NCBI GenBank assembly: GCA_024398665.1
Contig: JAKSIS010000001.1
Coordinates: 1 to 64,000, forward strand
DNA length: 64,000 nucleotides
Source: Bacteroidaceae bacterium
GTDB lineage: Bacteria > Bacteroidota > Bacteroidia > Bacteroidales > Bacteroidaceae
Direction of reading: 5' to 3'
Part shown: piece after piece, positions 46,366 through 58,400 of the stretch
How positions within the stretch are numbered: the stretch's first letter is position 1
Layout: every line of letters starts with the position of its first letter
The notes under the pieces: generated by a model
Told to the model about the DNA's origin: nothing
Database searches by the model: none
Seen by the model: only the letters and a program-made list of their open reading frames with translations
Program-made: the position numbers and the translations under genes

Positions 46366-49300
46366 ATGATTCCCTCAATTGGAAACATAAATGTCCGGCA
46401 TGTACTGCTTTGCCTGATTCTGACTGTATCGGTCAGCTTGCAGGCACAGACATTGTCCGGGCTGGAATATTGGTTTGATCAGGCATCGGACGAACGCGTC
46501 AGTCTGGACCTGAGCGGCGACAGCTGCAGTGTTACGGCAGACATATCCACGTCCGGACTGACGGACGGTCTGCACTGGCTGTATTTCCGTGCAGTTGATA
46601 CTGACACTGTTTACAGTGGAATAAGCGCTTCTCCTTTCCTCAAATTCGACAATGCTCAGGGTAACCGTGTGGAATACTGGTTTGACGGGGACTACGGGAC
46701 ACTGCGGACTGCTGATGCCGGTCTTTCCGACAGCCTGTCAAATGTTGCCGTGTGGCTTGACATGGACGGCTTGTCATACGGAATGCACCGTCTGGAGTAT
46801 CGCATTCGGGACTGTAGCGGCGCCTTGACTTCAGCTTCAACGGCATTCGTCATGAATTACAGTTCCGGTAGTTCGGGAAGACTTGAATACTGGTTTGACG
46901 GAGACTATGGAACAGTACGCTCAGTTGAAACTGACAATATCTCCGATGTCATGGCGCTGCTTGACATGGACGGCCTTTCAAATGGCTTTCATCGTCTTTA
47001 TTACAGGATTGCGGACCAGAACGGCGGTATGACTCCTGTGTCAACCGCATTCGTCATGAATAACGGTGCGGGCAGCCCGGACCGTATCGAGTTTTGGATT
47101 GATGACGGAATAAGTGAGAGCAGGATGTCTGAAAGTATGGAAACCGGAGAGATTTCCGTAAATCTTGATTTGAGTTATGTTCCAATAGGTTTTCACAGAC
47201 TGAATTTCAGGACATGCTCATCTGACAGGTCCAATTCCAGCCATGTGGGAACAGCGTTCATTATGGTTGATTACTGTGATGAGCCTGTAATGGAATTCTG
47301 GCTTGATGACGATTCGCTGGATTCCTACATCCTGCCCATGACACAATACGGCAACTCGCTGGTCTCTGACAGCATTCTGGACTTGAATGATGCCGGTAGC
47401 GGTTTTCACAGACTGTACTACAGACTGTCATCAATGGACGGCCATTATGCAGGTAATGTCGGAATGTCGCCTGTCTTTGTCACTTCAATGCCTGATTTCT
47501 GCCTGCAGCAGGATACGTCTGTAATTGTCAATGGCCTGTACTGGATAGATGACGGTCCGCAGACAACAATTACGGATATTGAAGCCGGTTATCTGGTCGA
47601 TATTGAAAAACTGATAAATCTTCCAGGTTTGTCCGATGGGGAGCATGTCCTGTCCATGAAGTTCATGGATTCCAACGGGCGTTGGACGGAAACGGACAGA
47701 ACTCTGTTTACCAAAATGCGTATGGAGAATACTGAAAGCATTGACGGTATTATTTACAGATATACAGTCGGGCAGAATGAATTCTATGCTGCTGTGGCAG
47801 GATATGATGACAATATCAGCAGTGCCGCCATCGGTCAGAACGTAACTATTCTGGGAAACGATTTCACTATCAGTATGATTGAGGCTAATGCTCTGCTTGG
47901 CTGCACAACCATAGGTGATATTGCCAGTATTCCGCAATCCGTCACTTTCATAGGAGACCGGGCTTTTGCCGGTACTTCACTTAAGGAAATTAATCTCAAG
48001 GCATCCACTCCACCGGAATTGGGTAAAGATGTATTCCCAAGCGGCATTAATCTGCGTGTTCCGGTCAATGCGACAGGGTATGACACACTTTCGACCAGTC
48101 TTGAAACAGCAGACATCAGTCTCACTTATGACGAAAGCTGCATATATGACAGCCAGTGGCTGGCCCTTCAGAGAATAGACAGCCTGATAAGCGTTCATGG
48201 AGGTTCTACCGGATGGGATTTTACGGACAGGACATCAACTCCTGCCGGTGTTTCAAGGTGGGGAACAGACAATGTGCGCGAGATTGACTTGAGCTACCGC
48301 AATATCGGAGGATCCTTTTCTTCTGACGAACTGACAGCGGGCTTACCGCAGATAAGCAGGATCTGTCTGGAGGGCAACAGCATCACTGATATGGAAGGTC
48401 AGGCAAATTACTGGCTGCTGCAGCTGGACAATCAGAAATATGACTCATGTGCGGACATCGTGATTGACCGTTCGCTTACAGGTACTCTCGCATCTCCTGA
48501 GATTCCGCTCCTGTTCAGGGATGCGAATACCGGTGCGGTTGGAAACGAAGGGGACCGGCATGTCAGATACCGTCTGAGTACACAGATTCCAGACGGTGGT
48601 TCTACAGACGGCGGGCAGCAGGAATATGCATTCATCCTTGATGCAGCTCCGGACGGAACGGTTGGAGTGTCAATGGATAACGGCAACGCCACCAATGTCT
48701 ATATGGGGGAAAGCGGGCAGTATCTGAGTGTTACCGGGTACGGGATTCAGACAATCACCCCCGGCAGCTACAGTATGGCAAGGCTGTTCTTCATGGACGG
48801 TGATACAGACATGAACGGTACAGCGGACATTGCAGACCTTCAGGAGATGATAGGCTATATTTTCGGCAATTCCAGCATCAGAAAGATTTTTGCCTGGAAT
48901 GCGGCAAATCTTGCGGAAGACGACAGAATCAATGTACAGGATGTTGTCGGTATGGTCAGCATCATTCTGAGCCGGATGCCTGATGATGTTCCGCATGTGA
49001 GTTCCCGTAATGGTATTGTCCCGGACAAGGACATTCAGTCTGATGTGAAACTGATTGCATCAGACTGCCAGCTGTTGCTGCAGTCTGATGCCGATGTCGC
49101 AGCTCTGGATCTGATTCTTGATAATGACGCAGATTTTGCTGCCCTGACGGAGATGGGATTCGTTGTCAGCAGAAAGATGACTGATGACGGACGTGAACAT
49201 GCAGTTGCATATTCATTGAACGGATCAGTCATTCCGGCTGGGGAGCATGTGATTGCAAACTTCAAGAGGGCCAATACGGTATTTTCAGCAAAGACGGTTG

Positions 49301-49479
49301 ACATCAATGCCAACCATCTGAATACTGTAACGGTCAATGGAAATCTGACAGGCGTCGGCAAAACCGGAAGAATAGAGAAAACCAATTCATATGATATCAA
49401 TGGCCGTATTTCATCAGATGACTATAATGGAATAATCATCCGAAACGGAGATAAGATTCTGAACGGCCGTATCAGATAA
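46366..49479 (+). CDS. Secreted repeat protein with dockerin-like and cohesin-like modules
   Basis: 1037 residues. Signal peptide to about residue 28. Six diverged ~70-residue repeats begin with (V/L/I/M)E(Y/F)W(F/I/L)D near residues 33, 102, 173, 241, 309 and 391 (the last LYWIDD). A short BspA-type leucine-rich segment (IGDRAFAGTSLKEI) lies near 530. A dockerin-like pair of calcium loops follows: D813-T-D-M-N-G-T-A-D-I-A-D, and a weaker one from N848. A beta-sandwich tail (about 892-1000) resembles cohesin. The last ~30 residues (SYDINGRI...) resemble a sorting tail. The next gene starts 8 bp later. Domain calls are by eye; function unknown. Confidence 0.65.
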   Translation: MIPSIGNINVRHVLLCLILTVSVSLQAQTLSGLEYWFDQASDERVSLDLSGDSCSVTADISTSGLTDGLHWLYFRAVDTDTVYSGISASPFLKFDNAQGNRVEYWFDGDYGTLRTADAGLSDSLSNVAVWLDMDGLSYGMHRLEYRIRDCSGALTSASTAFVMNYSSGSSGRLEYWFDGDYGTVRSVETDNISDVMALLDMDGLSNGFHRLYYRIADQNGGMTPVSTAFVMNNGAGSPDRIEFWIDDGISESRMSESMETGEISVNLDLSYVPIGFHRLNFRTCSSDRSNSSHVGTAFIMVDYCDEPVMEFWLDDDSLDSYILPMTQYGNSLVSDSILDLNDAGSGFHRLYYRLSSMDGHYAGNVGMSPVFVTSMPDFCLQQDTSVIVNGLYWIDDGPQTTITDIEAGYLVDIEKLINLPGLSDGEHVLSMKFMDSNGRWTETDRTLFTKMRMENTESIDGIIYRYTVGQNEFYAAVAGYDDNISSAAIGQNVTILGNDFTISMIEANALLGCTTIGDIASIPQSVTFIGDRAFAGTSLKEINLKASTPPELGKDVFPSGINLRVPVNATGYDTLSTSLETADISLTYDESCIYDSQWLALQRIDSLISVHGGSTGWDFTDRTSTPAGVSRWGTDNVREIDLSYRNIGGSFSSDELTAGLPQISRICLEGNSITDMEGQANYWLLQLDNQKYDSCADIVIDRSLTGTLASPEIPLLFRDANTGAVGNEGDRHVRYRLSTQIPDGGSTDGGQQEYAFILDAAPDGTVGVSMDNGNATNVYMGESGQYLSVTGYGIQTITPGSYSMARLFFMDGDTDMNGTADIADLQEMIGYIFGNSSIRKIFAWNAANLAEDDRINVQDVVGMVSIILSRMPDDVPHVSSRNGIVPDKDIQSDVKLIASDCQLLLQSDADVAALDLILDNDADFAALTEMGFVVSRKMTDDGREHAVAYSLNGSVIPAGEHVIANFKRANTVFSAKTVDINANHLNTVTVNGNLTGVGKTGRIEKTNSYDINGRISSDDYNGIIIRNGDKILNGRIR

Positions 49480-49487
49480 CAGCAGAT

Positions 49488-52400
49488 ATGAAGTCACTAA
49501 ACATTGTTTCCAAATTTATATTTTGTGCATATCTTTTGGTCGCAGACTGTATTCTGTCATCGGCGCAGATACTGTCAAACCGTCTGTACATACCTGACAT
49601 AGTTGCCTGGAGAAGCAACACGTCTTATCTTTCAGTCCACATGGACAACCGCGATGATGTGACTGCAGTCCAGTTCAATGTTGGCATACCCAAAGTGATG
49701 AATGTTGGAAATGATGCGTTCCGTCTTTCAGACCGTGCATCGGACCAGGTGGTTCAGGCAAGTCTGAGTGGCAGTGATGATGATTTCAACTGGTACCTGG
49801 TTCTCGTTTATTCTCCCACCAACTCCCCGTTCAGCGGACGTGCAGGAAAGATTCTTGACATAAAGTTCACCATGGGCGAAAATGTCACTGAAGGGTCCCA
49901 ACTGCGAATCCCCATAACAGGAGGAGTGATGAGCCGGTCAGACAAGACCAATGTGCTTCAGGAAACTGCCGACGGCAAGGTTTCAATAGAGTACGGTCCT
50001 GATCTTTATGTCGTTTCAGTGGACATTAATGATACTGAAACAGCTCCTGACAGCACGATTGATGTCAGCTGGACTGTGAAAAACATCGGGGAGGAGACAT
50101 GTACTGCCGGATGGTCTGAAGAAATATGTCTGACAGATGCCGGCGCCACCGGCGAATCATATCAGAATCACAATGTGCGTTATCTTGCAACTGTAGTCTG
50201 TGACAATGTGTTGGAAGGCGGTTCCGCAATAAGCCGCAATGCGAGTGTCAGATTGCCATCACTGCCGGGTATTGACGGCAATTGCCGTGTGATGGTCAGG
50301 ATTGTGCCTTTTCCGGAAAGCAATGAACGCCCTGAAAACAGAATAAACAATGTTACAGTAAGCAACAGTACTGTAAATGTCAGAAAACGTCTTTCATTGC
50401 AATTGAACAGACTTTCCGTTGATGAAGACAATCCCGGGAAACTGTTTGCCACATTGAACCGTTCCGGCCTGTGGAATACGGATGAATCGTTCAGAATAAG
50501 TGTCACGGGGGATAATCGTGTCTCTTGTCCGGAAACAGTTACCATCATTTCAGGACAGAGTGCTGCAACATTTGACATAAGCGTTACAGACAACGGCATC
50601 CTTGATGAAAAAGGTCTGGTATCCCTTATTGAAGTATCCGACATTTCAGGAGGTACATCCACATATCAGCCTGCTTCCATAGAGCTTGCCGTAGTTGATG
50701 ACGAATTGCCACAGTTGACGGTTGAAACATCGGAATCCGAGATTGGGGAAGGTGATTCTGTCATATTCTCAATCCATGCCGAACGTGCGCCTGATACAGA
50801 TCTGATACTGCATCTTTCATGTGACATGTCAGGCCGCTTTGATTTTCCCAGTGAAATACTATTGGAGAAGGACAGCTCCGATACCAGAATAACCGCATAT
50901 GCGCTTGACGATGTGAATCCGGCGCTGATGGAAGTGCCAACATTTACGTTCTGGGCATCGGGCTATCAGACTGCAAATACGTTTATTGGACTGATAGACA
51001 ATGATATTCCTGATCTGGAACTTCATGTTACGCCTGAAATGATTGGTGAAAATTCCGGTATTGCGTCATTGAATGTAACGCTGTCACGTTCTTCTCTTAT
51101 TGACAGAAGCATTACCATAAGGCTGTCTGATGATTCAACCGGTGGTGACATATATTACGGAGATTTTTCTTCTTTCACTTTGGCCGAAGGCGAAAGTGAG
51201 AAGACATTCACCATAGGTACGATTGACAATTTCCAGGCCGATGGTAACCGTGATGTGAAGCTGACAGCTTCAGTTTATATACAGTCCTGCGGATGCAGTC
51301 CGGGAAATGAAAGCATAGGTGTGGCAAATCAGACTATCCAGATTCTGGATAACGACGGCCCGTCGCTTACTGTCACATCAAACCGTTCGACTTTAGCTGA
51401 GGGAACAGCTGAAGCTGCAGTTCTGACTGTCACCAGAAACACTTCAGTTACAGATTCTTTGGCCGTATCCGTGACAAGTGACTTTGATGAAGGATTGGAA
51501 TACAGTCACGAAGTTATAATTCCTGCAGGGGAAAATTCTGTAAGGATTCCTGTCGGTGTGCTGAAAAATGCGAAGGAAAATGACAGCCGTACAGTTTCCA
51601 TTGTGGCATCGGCAGAGAGCCACAACAGCGGCATATGCTGGGTAATGATAAGCGACCAGACAATGGCTGATGCCGTAGTTGCGGATTTCGAACTGCTTAC
51701 GCCTGATGGAAAACAGATACCGGACAACTGTGCCGTAGTGAAATCATCGGTGCTTGCCCGTGTTACAGTTGAGAATACCGGAGTGGTTGGAATACCGGCC
51801 GGAACGGATATCGGCATTCACTGCAGTGCCGGCGACGGTTATACGCAAAGAATGGTCTTGTCCACTCCATTAGCCGCCGGCGAAAGGACTGTTCAGGAAT
51901 GCCTTTTGGCTATGCCATCCGCTCTGGGAACATTCAGTGCATATGCAAAAGTAAATGAAAACGGCAGGGCAAAAGAACTGCTGATGAACAACAATACATC
52001 GGCTACAGCCAGCCTGACTGTTGTCCCGCCTTACAGAACGCATATAGAAAGCAGCAACAGCATACTTCAATATGGCGACAGCACTATAATAACAGGTGTC
52101 ATTTCCAATCGTGACGGCAGTGACTGGGTTGACGGATGCACTGAAGTCCAGTTGTTTGTGATATCTGAAGGATTGAAACTGACCAAGACAGTGCTGACTG
52201 ACAGACAGGGACATTTCAGATATGTTTGGTATCCTGAAAAGGCACAGTTCGGACATTTTGGAATTGGAGCATGCTATCCAGGTGAAGATATGCAGCAGGA
52301 ACAGGCTTCAGTCGAGATTTATGGAATGTATTATGTCCGTGTGTCGGACAATCAGATTTACACTGTTCTTGAACAGCCATATGAGGGAACTGTTGCAGTA

Positions 52401-55400
52401 CGCAACCCTGGACGCGTTTCCCTTACCGGTTTGACTGTGTCCGTCACGGACAATCCCGATTCCGCGACCGTTACCATAAATGCGCCTGACAGGATAGAAG
52501 GCGGTGAGACCGTATATGTGAATTATTCAATTATTGGGCACAAGGCTCCAGCCAGTGACGAATGGCAGACCCTGCATATCCATATGAGTACTGATCAGGG
52601 CGTTGCTCTGGACAGGACCATATATTATTACACACGCAATCCTATGGCCCGCCTCTCCTGCAGTACGGGCCGTATCATCACGACCATGACGAAGGGAAGT
52701 ACACGCGACTATTCCTTCAATATTGCAAATATCGGTTTGGGGCAGACCGGAGAAATCACTCTCTCCCTGCCGTCATGGATGCAGAGCATAACCCCGAAAA
52801 CTTTGCCTTCAATGGCCCATGGTGACACAGCGCAGATTGTGCTGCGTTTTGTTCCCACCGATGACATGCTTCTGAATATTCCGGTAACAGGCCAGATTGG
52901 AGTCAATTGTGAAAGCGGGAACGGACTGTCCATACCGTTCAGCATTGAGCCTGTAAGCGAGTCCAACGGAAATCTGATTGTTGATGTATGCGACGAATAC
53001 ACTTATTATACAGAAGAAGCACCTCATCTGTCTGATGCCACAGTCAGAATACTGCACCCGGTCAGTGGTGCCGTTATTGCCGAGGGACAGACTGACAGCG
53101 ACGGTCTTTGTGCGTTTACATTGCCGGAAGGCTATTACACTTTAAGTGTGACACATCAGAACCACAGCAGTTACAGCAACAGTATTCTGGTGGATCCTGG
53201 AAGAACACTGAGAAAGACGGTCAATATCAGTTACAATGCCATTGAAATAAGTTGGAATGTTGTGGAGACAACCGTCAGTGACAAGTATGAGATCGTGACA
53301 ACGGTGAAATATGAGACACAGGTTCCCGCTCCTGTCGTTACTGTGGATATGCCTGAAAGCATACCGGCCAGAGAACTTGCTCCTGGTGAATCGCTTATTT
53401 TCTATGCCACCCTTACCAACAAAGGTCTCATTACGGCCAGGGATGTCGAATTCACCTTGCCTGAAGGTCTTAAAGTTCTTCAGTTCGAGGCGCTTGAATA
53501 TGCCGATGAACTTTTTGACCTGGCCCCGTCCCAAAGTGTGGTCATACCGGTCCGGGTCACTAACGGCGCACCTCAAAGAGACCCTGCCAGAACGGAAGAA
53601 GGGTGGGAACGTGATCCCAACAAGCCTTTGGATGACGATGACTGTTATGCGAACACATTCCTTGGCTATTTCTATGAATGCGGTGCAGACAGCATATATC
53701 ACAAATATCCCACAGGCCTGCGTCTTGGAAGTTGTGAAAGGGAAAGCACTTCAACCGGTGAAGGGGGAGGATCTGTATCAGGTGACGATTATTTTTATGG
53801 TATAACGTATTGGTTTACAGATGGAAAAAGTACTCCGAACAGGCCTGATACCAGTACGTCTCAGAAGTTGTTCGACATATTCGCCAGTGACAATCAGAAA
53901 AAGCCCGAATCGACTGGGGAACCGTACAAATGCCAGCCGTGCAAGAATCAGGTGCTGCTTGACCTGGCCAAACTTATACCCGCAGTGGACGTACTTACAG
54001 ATGTGGCAGATCATGTCAAGGATATAAACAATTGTTATCAGGCCTTCAAATTGGAAGAAGGTCTTCATGACCAGCTTGCAAACTGCAAGTACACTAAAGG
54101 CGTAACTGACAAGTATGACAAGATTGTCAGTGAAATTAACAGTATGGGTGACCATTTTGAAGACATATTCTTCGATATAGAAGTGAGCCGGCAGTATGTG
54201 AAGGATATGGCAGAAAATGCCCGTAACCAGCAGCTGTTTTCCAGCGAGAGTCTGGATGACCTGAAAAACATTTACAATTATATGAGCGATGCATTCAACA
54301 ACGCTTCAGGTATTGTCGATGATGTCTATGCTTTGGAAAAAGATATGGGCGACGTTTACAATTCTGCAAAGAATATTGTTGAAAAGGCTGACAAGTACTA
54401 TACTGATTTTAAAAAAGAACGTGATGAATGGTATGAGGAGAGCAGCAGAATAATCTTTCCGAACAATTGGCAAGACAACCGGTTGGACAAGCTGGCAAGC
54501 GGAGAGCGTGCGGAACTTGATAAAAAGTATTTGGGCGACAGAATGGACAACGTCATGTCATATCTGGACAAAAGCATTGCCACTGAGAAGGATTATGATG
54601 TTGCTAAAGGTGCGTTGTCTGATCTGATTGACGGTAAGAAACTGCCGGAGAAGGATTTGGCAAAGATCGGACAGAGTTCGGTCCGGGTCTTCAATGACAT
54701 GCTGTACAATTCCCATGATTTCAGGGAAATGGCAAAGAATTCCAACAAGCAGGTGACTTATGACAAGATGCTGTCATGGGGTGCGGATTTTGGAGGAATG
54801 TCCGAAGAAGACATTGATCTGCTGACTAAGGGGGCAGCACAGCATGTCCCTGACCAGCATCTGCTGAAACAGGCTTATCTTGACAATACACAGAAAGCCG
54901 TTGATTGGATGCCAAAGGTCACGGAGTTGCTTGATCACACTTTCGGTGACTGCAAATATGCGGGCAAGGACCCCAGTCCAGTACGGACACGAGCATCATA
55001 TTCAGCCGGCGGTATACAGATTATAGATAATTCCATACCCTATTCATATATGGTTCTGATGGACCAGGTGTATGAAGCCACTTATCTTGTGGAACTCCAG
55101 CATGACAGGGATATGGAGTATTACGGTTCTGAAGAATGGCTTGATCTGACAACATACCAGCTGCAGCCTGTGACCTGGGCATTGGAGAAACTGAAGGACA
55201 AGATTTCGAGCGGTGATGATGCTGAGAAATTCATAAACGGTCCTGGCATCAGCATTTACTGTCCGGAAGGGATAAGTGACGATGCAATGAGACGCTTCCT
55301 GTTCAGGTGGTACAATACATATAAGGATTCCATAACGACCCATGCCGGCAATAGGGTGTCTTCCAGAACGTTTGAGGATGCCATTGATCTGGATGTGATT

Positions 55401-58400
55401 GATTATTATGACAATCTGATAAGCGAGAATGTAAAGAAAATATCCGGAGACCGGAACCGCTCAATTAAGGATATAATCAATGAGAACATTGAAACTGCGC
55501 TTGAGGATTTGACAGGAGGGGGCTCCGTGTGTGCCAGCATATCGCTGAAATTTGACCAGACCATGGTCATGACACGCCAGGCATTCCGCGGTACGTTGAA
55601 TGTTCACAACGGTAACGTAAATGAGCCCATGGAGAACGTCATTCTCCAGTTGGAAGTCCGTAATGCCAGTGACGGCAGCATTGCTACCGGACACGAAATG
55701 CAGATCAATCTTGAGTCTATGGAAGGCTTTGAAGGCAATCTGAACCTTACAGACGGCTGGCTGCTGTCACCGGGCGCTGATGGAACTGCTTCAATCCTGT
55801 TCATTCCTACCAAATTTGCAGCGCCGGACAAGGCACAGGAATATACATTCGGAGGCAGACTGAAGTATCTTGATCCTTTCACCCATACCATCGTTACGCG
55901 TGAACTGAGTGCGGTTCCACTTACCGTCACTCCATCACCGGAACTTGATCTGACTTATTTTATACAGCGTGATGTTCTTGGTGACAATCCGCTGACTCCG
56001 GACGTGGTGGAACCCAGTGAAGATGCTGAATTCTCTCTTCTGGTTCATAATGTGGGTTCAGGTGAAGCAAAGAATGTCGTTCTTGAAACAGCCCAGCCTG
56101 AGATAGTTGAAAATGTGAAAGGTCTGAAGATAGACTTTGAACTCACAGCCAGCAAACTGGACGGCGGTGATGCAGTCCTGTCAATGGGCAGGAGTATCGT
56201 ATCGGATTTCGGTTCGATAGCACCGGGTGGAAGCCGCTACGTCCAGTGGATGCTCAGAAGTTCACTTCTCGGACATTTCACGGATTATGATGTCACCGCA
56301 TCGCATCTGACAAGTTATGGCAATCCGGACTTGTCTCTGCTCAATGAGGTCAGCATACATGAACTTGTACGCAGCATTGATGCCGGCAATGGCAACACCG
56401 GCTTCATGGTAAATGATTTCATGGATGCAGACAGAATGCCTGACATGCTTTACGTTTCAGACGGCAGCACTGAAACAGTCAGCAGGGCGGCCGGTGTAAG
56501 AATATCACGAAAGACTGACCTGGAGTATGAGATGACAGTGGAACCGTCATCCGATGGCTGGAATTACGGCTATGTGAATGATCCGACATATGGAGCCTCT
56601 GAACTGGAATCCGTTGTTCGTGTAAGTGACGGACAGGCCGTCAGCGTCCGTAATTTCTGGCAGACCGATGTCATTCTGCGTGACGGAAAGGATCCTCTTT
56701 ATGAAAACAGAATACATATTGCTGACAAGTTTGAAGGCTCAGGTCCTGAAATGTACATATTGAACTTCATGCCGATGCCTTCTGTGTGGCTTGAAGTGGA
56801 GTCTTTCAGTGGAATTGATGAAAATACGCCTCTGCTGACAAAGGCTTTGGATTATCTGGATGTCACTTTCAACAAGCCAATCAATCCTGACAGTTTCTCT
56901 TCTGATGACATCAGCTGTTCAGTTCAGGGCATAACGGTTGATTTGTCAGGAATCAGCATTTCACAAATAGGGGACAGAACTTTCAGACTTGATCTGTCAA
57001 CAATCAACGGAAAGACAGGAAACGGGTACTACTGTCTGTGCGTCCGTACATCAGGCATAATTGATTCGGAAGGCTTCAGTGGAAAGAACGGCAGGAGTAT
57101 TGACTGGAACCTGTATAAGGATTCAATGGTCAGTATCATATGTGGGGTAAATCCGTCAGATGCCGGAACGGTATCGGTGATGGATGCCGATTCAATTGTG
57201 CTGGCAGGCAACTGGGCTCCATTTGGAACGGAAGTTATCTTGTCTGCACAACCGTCTGAAGGTTATTCGTTCAAGAATTGGACATCTGGCGGACAGGTAT
57301 TGTCAGAAGAACAGGACTTCAGATATGTTCTCAGTACCGGCAGCGGAATTCAGGCCAATTTTTCATTGGACAAATATCCTGTCACGGTAATTCAAAGTGA
57401 AGACGGAACTGTTAATGACCTGTCCGGCTATTACAGTTTCGGTGACACGCTGGTACTGACAGCCACTCCCAGTTCGTCATGCGTATTTGAAAACTGGGTC
57501 ATCAACGGTGAAAGGATAGTATCCGATACTGAACTTGTGCTCTTGGTGAATCAGCCTATTACCGTTTCTGCTGAATTCAGGCGTGAAATATTCTGGCAGG
57601 AGATAGCATTGAAGCAAGGCTGGAACTGGATTTCAACATTCATTGATGAACCCCTGCCTCTATCTGAACTCAGCTACGGTATACGTAACGTCATATCTCA
57701 GAATCATGAGGCAGTTATTTCCAATAGGACTGTAACCGGTGACATTACAGCAATTGAACCTATGGAATCATATAAGGTGAATGCCGAATATGATACTTAT
57801 CTTCTTCATTCCGGCCATAAGGTATCAGACATTTCATCCAATGTTTCCGTCGATGAATGGAAATGGCTGGGATATCCATGGAATGAACCTGGCTTGCTGT
57901 CCGAGGCTTTTGACAACCCGGTTGAAGGAGACATCATCATTTCCCAGGCCGGTTTTGCGCAGTATTATGGCGGTTATTGGGAGGGCTCATTGTCCATACT
58001 GCAGCCTGGTGAAGGATATCTGTACGGTACAGGTTCCTCCAGAACCGTACGTTATGTAACCCCGGACAACCTTTCTCATGTCACTCCTGATGACAGACCG
58101 GCGAATGACACGGTTGATATCCACGCTTATCCTTATGTGATGAACATAATCGCCCGACTTGCAGGAGGTGATATCGTTCTCCCGCAAGACAGCTATGTGG
58201 TTTATGCTATGGCTGGAACTGAATGTAGGGGACAGGGAAGGCTGATAGGAGGTAAATTCTACATATCCGTATATGGTGATACATCGGAGCAAATCACTTT
58301 CCTGGTAAAAGACAACAGCAGTGGGTCGCTGATGCCTTCCAATGAAAGCGTATCCTTCCTTAATGGCGTTCTTGGAAACCGGAAATCTCCGTATGTCATT

